Assembly (NCBI GenBank): GCA_002328625.1
Contig: DCVC01000380.1
Location: forward strand, 1,741 to 12,603
Direction of reading: 5' to 3'
Length of the DNA: 10,863 bases
Origin: Bacteroidales bacterium UBA2198
GTDB lineage: Bacteria > Bacteroidota > Bacteroidia > Bacteroidales > VadinHA17
Position 1 is the first letter of the stretch. Each line of letters opens with the position of its first letter. The notes beneath the pieces are model-generated. The model had not been told where the DNA came from, ran no database searches, and saw nothing but the letters and a program-made list of their open reading frames with translations. The position numbers and the translations under genes were made by a program. Positions 6,768-10,863 of this stretch are shown here, in pieces.

Positions 6768-7670
6768 TCAAAGAAAAAACAGTGCAACGCCTGTTACGCT
6801 TATAAGAGCACCAGCAATCTCTGCCGGGGTCACTTTTTGTTTATATAAAACCACGGCAGGCAAAATAATAAATACAGGTACAAGTGCCATTATAGTCGAA
6901 GCAATGCCTGCCTGAGTGAACTTGACCGCAATCAGGGAAAAGGATACTCCAAGGAAAGGCCCGAAAAATGCACCCAGGGTAGTTGCCATCATTCCTGATC
7001 TGTTCGAAACTGCTTTTATCACATTACTCCATCTCATCATAACTGTTGTCAGCAGCCCAAATCCTGCAATTCCTGCAATTATCCTTATCTGGGTCGCAGC
7101 AAAAGGATCATAATCTTTCATACCATACTTACTGAGCACTAATCCGAGTGCCTGGCCTACGGCACCTCCAAAAGCAAATAGTATTCCTCGTGGTGACAGT
7201 TTTAAGGATAATCTTTCTCCTTTAGCTTTTCGGCTGAAGACAGCAAGTGAAATTCCAAGGAAAGTCAGTGCCATTCCAAGATAATTGAATACAGTTAAAC
7301 GCTCACCAAGGATGACAAAGCTGAAAAAAGCAGTAACCGGAGGGACAATAGTCATAATCAGCATTGAGAACCGCGAACCTATTATGGTAAAGGATTTGAA
7401 CAGGAAAAGATCCCCGAAGACAAATCCTGCAAGCCCCGAAAATGTCAGCCATATCCAGTTATCTAAGTCTGCATCGGTGGGAAAAACATAACCTCTTCTG
7501 ATAAGAGTATATATACTAAGAAACACAAACCCGATTACCAGCCTGAGAATGTTTACCACAAGCGATCCAATCTTCCTGCTTGCTGATTCGAATGCCAATG
7601 CTGTTATCGTCCAGAAAACAGCTGTCAATAATGCAGCAAATTCACCAAGATGATTCCTGAAAAAATCCAT
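6768..7670 (-). CDS. EamA-family (DMT superfamily) transporter
   Basis: A 300-residue inner-membrane protein with two EamA repeats at about 9-145 and 160-300, together giving some 10 transmembrane helices, the normal size and layout for this family. Typical family stretches are visible: PPVTAFFSFVILGERLT near the end of the first repeat and VPVFIILPAVVLYKQKVTPAEIAGALISVTGVALFFL closing the second. EamA proteins move metabolites such as amino acids, purines or sugars, and the substrate cannot be read from sequence. The start lies 11 nt after the rhamnosidase stop with CAGGA just upstream, so the two genes are likely one transcript with arfB. RhaT, on the other side of the rhamnosidase, belongs to the same superfamily. 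A role in moving rhamnose or a deglycosylated aglycone is possible but unproven. Confidence 0.9.
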   Translation of the reverse strand: MDFFRNHLGEFAALLTAVFWTITALAFESASRKIGSLVVNILRLVIGFVFLSIYTLIRRGYVFPTDADLDNWIWLTFSGLAGFVFGDLFLFKSFTIIGSRFSMLIMTIVPPVTAFFSFVILGERLTVFNYLGMALTFLGISLAVFSRKAKGERLSLKLSPRGILFAFGGAVGQALGLVLSKYGMKDYDPFAATQIRIIAGIAGFGLLTTVMMRWSNVIKAVSNRSGMMATTLGAFFGPFLGVSFSLIAVKFTQAGIASTIMALVPVFIILPAVVLYKQKVTPAEIAGALISVTGVALFFL

Positions 7671-7681
7671 TCCTGCTTATC

Positions 7682-10414
7682 TCATTCAGCAAACTCAAAA
7701 ATATAATCTCCTGAACCAGAATCAATTGCTGTTTTATTATTCACAATTCTGATATTTGATAAATTCCGGTTCAGAGAGAGTGTTTTGCCGCTTTCCAATA
7801 TCTTGTCTGGATTATCAACCGGAAGCATTATTGTTGCTTTTGCATTTACCGGAATTTTTACCCGTACAATTATTTTCCCATCCTTTCTTTCCCAGCCTGA
7901 AGCTATTGTTCCGCAGGAACTTTCAAAAGATGCCTTTGAATAATCTAATGTTTTTACAGGATGCGGCTGAATCAGAAGATGTCTGTAACCGGGTTTCAGT
8001 GTCTCTATTCCTGCTGATACTCTGTACATCCAGTCACCGATAGCTCCGTAAGCATAATGGTTAAATGAGTTCATGCCGGCATCCTGAAATGTACTGTCAG
8101 GCTTTTGCCCATCCCACCGTTCCCATATGGTAGTTGCCCCCATTTTGACAGGATAAAGCCAGGAAGGGTAAGATTCCTGGAGTAAAAGATCATATGCGAC
8201 ATTCGTAAAACCATTTTCTGTCAGGACATGACAGAGAAAAGGTGTTCCTAGAAAACCGGTTGAAAGATGATTTCTTCTGCTTTTAATGTCATTTACAAGG
8301 AATTGTGCAGATTTCTCCCTGAGATTATCGGGAAGAAGATTAAACATAAGGGCCAGGACATAAGAGGTTTGCGAATTTGTTCCGACCCTTCCTGCAGGAG
8401 TAACATATTCATGGTTAAATACATTTTTGATTTTTTCAAACAGATCGGTGTAGAATTTCTCATCTTCCGTTTTGCCCAGCTCCTTTGCAGATTTTGCAAG
8501 GAGAGTGACTGAATAGGCATAAAATGCCGTGGCAATAAAGTCGCGATCCGTATATCCGTCATGTTCAGTATGATTATTTACAGGCGGATGATAAAACAGC
8601 CAGTCGCCGAATATACTGCCACCTTTCCAGATATAGGTTTCACCTGCTTTATTTCTGATATATTCCACCCAGCGTTTCATGCTTGGGTATTGAGTTTCAA
8701 GCAACTTCCTGTCACCATAGACCTGGTACATAGTCCAGGGTACAATGACTGCCACATCTCCCCAGCCTGCTGATGTCTGCCCGGTAGCTGATCCCTGTCG
8801 GTTCAGAACATCAGGGACAACATGAGGGACTTCACCGGCCTGCTTCTGATCGGCCGCAACATCTTTCATCCATTTTGTAAAGAAAGCCGAAACATCAAAA
8901 TTGAATGCTGCCGTTCTGCTGAAAGCCTGTGCATCGCCTGTCCATCCAAGACGTTCGTCTCTTTGCGGACAGTCGGTCGGAACATCCACAAAGTTACCCC
9001 TTTGTCCCCACTGAATGTTATGCTGCAACTGATTCAGAAGAGGATTGGAACTTTCATAGCTCCCGGTAACCGGCATATCGGAATGGATGACAACACCTGT
9101 AATATTTTCAGTGGTAAGATTTCCCGGAAAACCATCTATTTCAACATAACGGAATCCCATAAATGTGAACCTTGGCTCGTATATCTCTTCACCACTGCCG
9201 GCAAGTGTATAGGTAAGCTTGCATTTTGCAGCTCTGAGGTTTGCTGTATAAAACTCCCCGAACTTGTCAAGAAATTCAGCGTGCCTTATAGTAACAGTCG
9301 TTCCTCCGGGACCCGATACCTTAAGTCTGACCCATCCGACCATATTTTGTCCCATATCAACAACCAGCGAACCTTTGGGAGTCCTGAAAACCTTTACCGG
9401 TTTTATTTCCCTGATCTTACGGACAGGAGGTCCCTCTGAAGCAATAAGGTTGTCGTAACTGTACGATCCGATTCTCACACTGAACCAGTTATCATCATTG
9501 TATCCCGGCATACTCCATCCTGTAAGCCTCATGGTTGCATCATAAGTCTCACCATCGTAGATATCATTCATTCTTAGTGCTCCATTGTTATAACCTTTCC
9601 ATGATTCGTCAGTTAAGATCATAGTTTCTGTACCATCAGTATAGGTTATATGTAACTGCATAAGCACTCCGAGTCTTTTTCCGTAAACAGCCCAGTTATT
9701 ACCCCACCCAAGAGTGCCGCGGTACCAGCCGTCGCCAAGTACGGCACCTATTGCATTATTACCTTTAATAAGCAGGGGGGAGACATCATATACCTGGTAT
9801 TGAAGTCTTTTACCGTAGGATGTCCATCCGGGCGTAAATACCTGATCACCTACTTTCTTGCCATTAAGATGCAGTTCGTAAAAACCATGTGAAGTCACAT
9901 AAATCCTTGCTTTCAGTATTGGCTTTGAAAGCGAAAACTCTTTCCGGAAATGGGGCGAGGGAGAATATCTGTTCGTGTCGGTTTCCAACTCAATCCACTT
10001 TGCCTTCCAGTCACCCTGAGAAAGCAATCCCATCTCCCAGTAAGCAGTCTCACTCCATTTGGACTCCCTGCCTTTATTATCCCATATCTTCACCTGCCAA
10101 TAGTACCTCTGTCCTGACTTGAGATCAGGTCCCCTGTAGCTTACAAGAACCGATTCATCAGAAGCTGTTTTATCTGATTGCCAGATCAGAGATGACTGCG
10201 AAAACCTCTGGTCAGTCGAAACCCTGAGTGAATATGCAATCTGCATTACATTGAAACCTGTGCTTTTTATTTTCCAGGTCAGCCTGGGCTGCAAAACATC
10301 AATCCCGATGGGATTCTTCATGTGTTCGCAGGTAAGATCATATAAAGAGAGATCCTGCGAAGAAGCGGTTGCGCAAATGAATGCCAGAAATAAAAGTAGT
10401 CTTAATGATTTCAT
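7682..10414 (-). CDS. Secreted GH78 alpha-L-rhamnosidase
   Basis: A 910-residue exported enzyme predicted to cleave terminal alpha-L-rhamnose from plant or microbial glycans and glycosides by an inverting mechanism. Domains in order: signal peptide at 1-19; an Ig/Fn3-like domain at about 23-125; the rhamnosidase N-terminal beta domain at about 150-320; a concanavalin-like beta domain at about 335-440; the (alpha/alpha)6 catalytic barrel at about 445-800; and a C-terminal beta-sandwich from about 803. Catalytic motifs are intact: DCPQRDERLGWTGD (481-494), with Glu487 as candidate general acid, and TTIWERWDG (761-769), with Glu765 as candidate base. Length is normal for the family. There is no lipobox at Cys14 and no T9SS tail, so a periplasmic location is likely. 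It is the first gene of the run leading to the EamA and arfB genes and is divergent from rhaT, which supports L-rhamnose as the released sugar. Confidence 0.95.
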   Translation of the reverse strand: MKSLRLLLFLAFICATASSQDLSLYDLTCEHMKNPIGIDVLQPRLTWKIKSTGFNVMQIAYSLRVSTDQRFSQSSLIWQSDKTASDESVLVSYRGPDLKSGQRYYWQVKIWDNKGRESKWSETAYWEMGLLSQGDWKAKWIELETDTNRYSPSPHFRKEFSLSKPILKARIYVTSHGFYELHLNGKKVGDQVFTPGWTSYGKRLQYQVYDVSPLLIKGNNAIGAVLGDGWYRGTLGWGNNWAVYGKRLGVLMQLHITYTDGTETMILTDESWKGYNNGALRMNDIYDGETYDATMRLTGWSMPGYNDDNWFSVRIGSYSYDNLIASEGPPVRKIREIKPVKVFRTPKGSLVVDMGQNMVGWVRLKVSGPGGTTVTIRHAEFLDKFGEFYTANLRAAKCKLTYTLAGSGEEIYEPRFTFMGFRYVEIDGFPGNLTTENITGVVIHSDMPVTGSYESSNPLLNQLQHNIQWGQRGNFVDVPTDCPQRDERLGWTGDAQAFSRTAAFNFDVSAFFTKWMKDVAADQKQAGEVPHVVPDVLNRQGSATGQTSAGWGDVAVIVPWTMYQVYGDRKLLETQYPSMKRWVEYIRNKAGETYIWKGGSIFGDWLFYHPPVNNHTEHDGYTDRDFIATAFYAYSVTLLAKSAKELGKTEDEKFYTDLFEKIKNVFNHEYVTPAGRVGTNSQTSYVLALMFNLLPDNLREKSAQFLVNDIKSRRNHLSTGFLGTPFLCHVLTENGFTNVAYDLLLQESYPSWLYPVKMGATTIWERWDGQKPDSTFQDAGMNSFNHYAYGAIGDWMYRVSAGIETLKPGYRHLLIQPHPVKTLDYSKASFESSCGTIASGWERKDGKIIVRVKIPVNAKATIMLPVDNPDKILESGKTLSLNRNLSNIRIVNNKTAIDSGSGDYIFEFAE

Positions 10415-10540
10415 AGGATGGGTATTTTAATTAACTAAAAATTCCAGAATTGAAATTTATCTATTTTTATCGGATTTCTGTGACTTAAAATAGCTATTTT
10501 TATAAGCTTTTGATAGAAAATTACTTTTAAGAATATCTAA
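10415..10540. promoter_or_regulatory. Divergent rhamnosidase/rhaT control region
   Basis: This 126-bp gap must carry both promoters. It contains the 14-bp palindrome described separately and a shorter inverted repeat AATTC-CA-GAATT at 10440-10451. For the rhamnosidase, TAAATTTC on the minus strand (10452-10459) matches seven of eight positions of TAnnTTTG, without a clear -33 box. No good promoter box was found for rhaT. Confidence 0.5.
10487..10500. promoter_or_regulatory. Perfect 14-bp palindrome, candidate operator between rhamnosidase and rhaT
   Basis: AAAATAGCTATTTT is fully self-complementary and lies 41 bp from the rhaT start and 73 bp from the rhamnosidase start. Its central place between two divergent rhamnose genes suits a dimeric regulator acting on both. 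No regulator gene is inside the window, and AT-rich DNA yields some palindromes by chance. Confidence 0.4.
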
Positions 10541-10863
10541 ATGGACCCGATTGCAGGTATTTTGCTGATAGGATTAGGCAGCATAGGCGCTGCCAGTTTT
10601 TATGTGCCTTTTAAAAAGGTTAAATCATGGGCGTGGGAATCATACTGGATCAGCCAGGGCGTTGCTGCCTGGATTATTGCTCCTTTAATCTTTGCACTAA
10701 TATTTGTACCAAAAGGTGAATTAATACCAATAATAAGAGAATCACCCGCCTCTGCGAAATGGATGGCTGCTTTTTTCGGTGCACTCTGGGGATTTGGAGG
10801 GTTAACCTTCGGTTTAAGTATCCGTTACCTTGGAATAGCTCTTGGACAGAGCATTGCACTGGG
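10541..10863 (+). CDS. rhaT: RhaT-type L-rhamnose/H+ symporter, C-terminus cut by window edge
   Basis: Partial gene: ATG at 10541 and 107 complete codons, open to the right edge. RhaT is an inner-membrane proton symporter of the DMT superfamily that imports L-rhamnose. Seen: a first helix MDPIAGILLIGLGSIGAAS followed by FYVPFKKVKSWAWESYW (20-36), very close to the start of Escherichia coli RhaT as I recall it (FYAPFKKVKKWSWETMW); a second helix with AAWIIAPLIFALIF; and ALWGFGGLTFGLSIRYLGIALGQSIALG (81-108), matching the E. coli GAMWGIGNINYGLTMRYLG region. The complete family protein is about 340 residues, so roughly a third is visible. The leader is AT-rich without a Shine-Dalgarno. It is divergent from the GH78 rhamnosidase, which fits uptake of the sugar that enzyme releases. 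Further rhamnose catabolism genes may lie to the right. Confidence 0.92.
   Translation, partial: MDPIAGILLIGLGSIGAASFYVPFKKVKSWAWESYWISQGVAAWIIAPLIFALIFVPKGELIPIIRESPASAKWMAAFFGALWGFGGLTFGLSIRYLGIALGQSIAL

Noticed and set aside
8822..9439. Plus-strand 205-codon open frame
   Set aside because: It lies wholly inside the GH78 rhamnosidase on the opposite strand, resembles no family I know, and the minus-strand protein has intact domains and catalytic motifs.
10361..10414. Lipoprotein signal peptide on the rhamnosidase (Cys14)
   Set aside because: The residues before Cys14 (Ala-Phe-Ile) do not form a lipobox; a signal peptidase I site near Ser19 fits better.

Overview
The window looks like chromosomal DNA of a Bacteroidota (Bacteroidetes) bacterium. 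The strongest evidence is the 720-residue surface protein at 3980..6142, which ends in a type IX secretion (T9SS) sorting domain; that system is confined to this phylum. Supporting signs are AT-rich leaders with mostly weak Shine-Dalgarno sequences, one exact match to the Bacteroidetes -7 box (TAnnTTTG) before the MATE gene, and a secreted GH78 alpha-L-rhamnosidase. I cannot name a genus.

Layout. (1) 1..2099, minus strand: a lysine 2,3-aminomutase-type radical SAM enzyme (kamA) followed 9 nt later by a D-Ala-D-Ala-ligase-like ATP-grasp enzyme that runs off the left edge. The pair suggests that a beta-amino acid (probably beta-lysine) is made and then joined to another molecule by an amide bond. 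A block of three hairpins lies at the 5' end of kamA. (2) 2100..2552: a 453-bp AT-rich divergent intergenic region with no gene, holding the MATE promoter. (3) 2553..3977, plus strand: a MATE-family efflux transporter, whose stop codon lies 2 nt from the stop of the convergent next gene. (4) 3980..6142, minus strand: a secreted protein with an unassigned, possibly SGNH-hydrolase-like N-terminal domain, four tandem BIg2 (Ig-like) repeats and a T9SS tail. (5) 6321..10414, minus strand: a tight run of GH78 alpha-L-rhamnosidase, EamA-family transporter and ArfB ribosome-rescue hydrolase, with gaps of 11 and 18 nt. (6) 10541..10863, plus strand: the first 107 codons of a RhaT-type L-rhamnose/H+ symporter, cut by the right edge and divergent from the rhamnosidase.

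How the genes work together. The right-hand end reads as a rhamnose-scavenging locus: the exported GH78 enzyme releases L-rhamnose from glycans or glycosides, and RhaT brings the free sugar into the cytoplasm. The two genes share a 126-bp divergent control region with a perfect 14-bp palindrome. The left-hand kamA/ATP-grasp pair is the most likely part of an undescribed pathway. The MATE gene beside it could export a product but is divergently transcribed, so that link is only inference. No tRNA, rRNA, CRISPR array, insertion sequence or integrase was seen.
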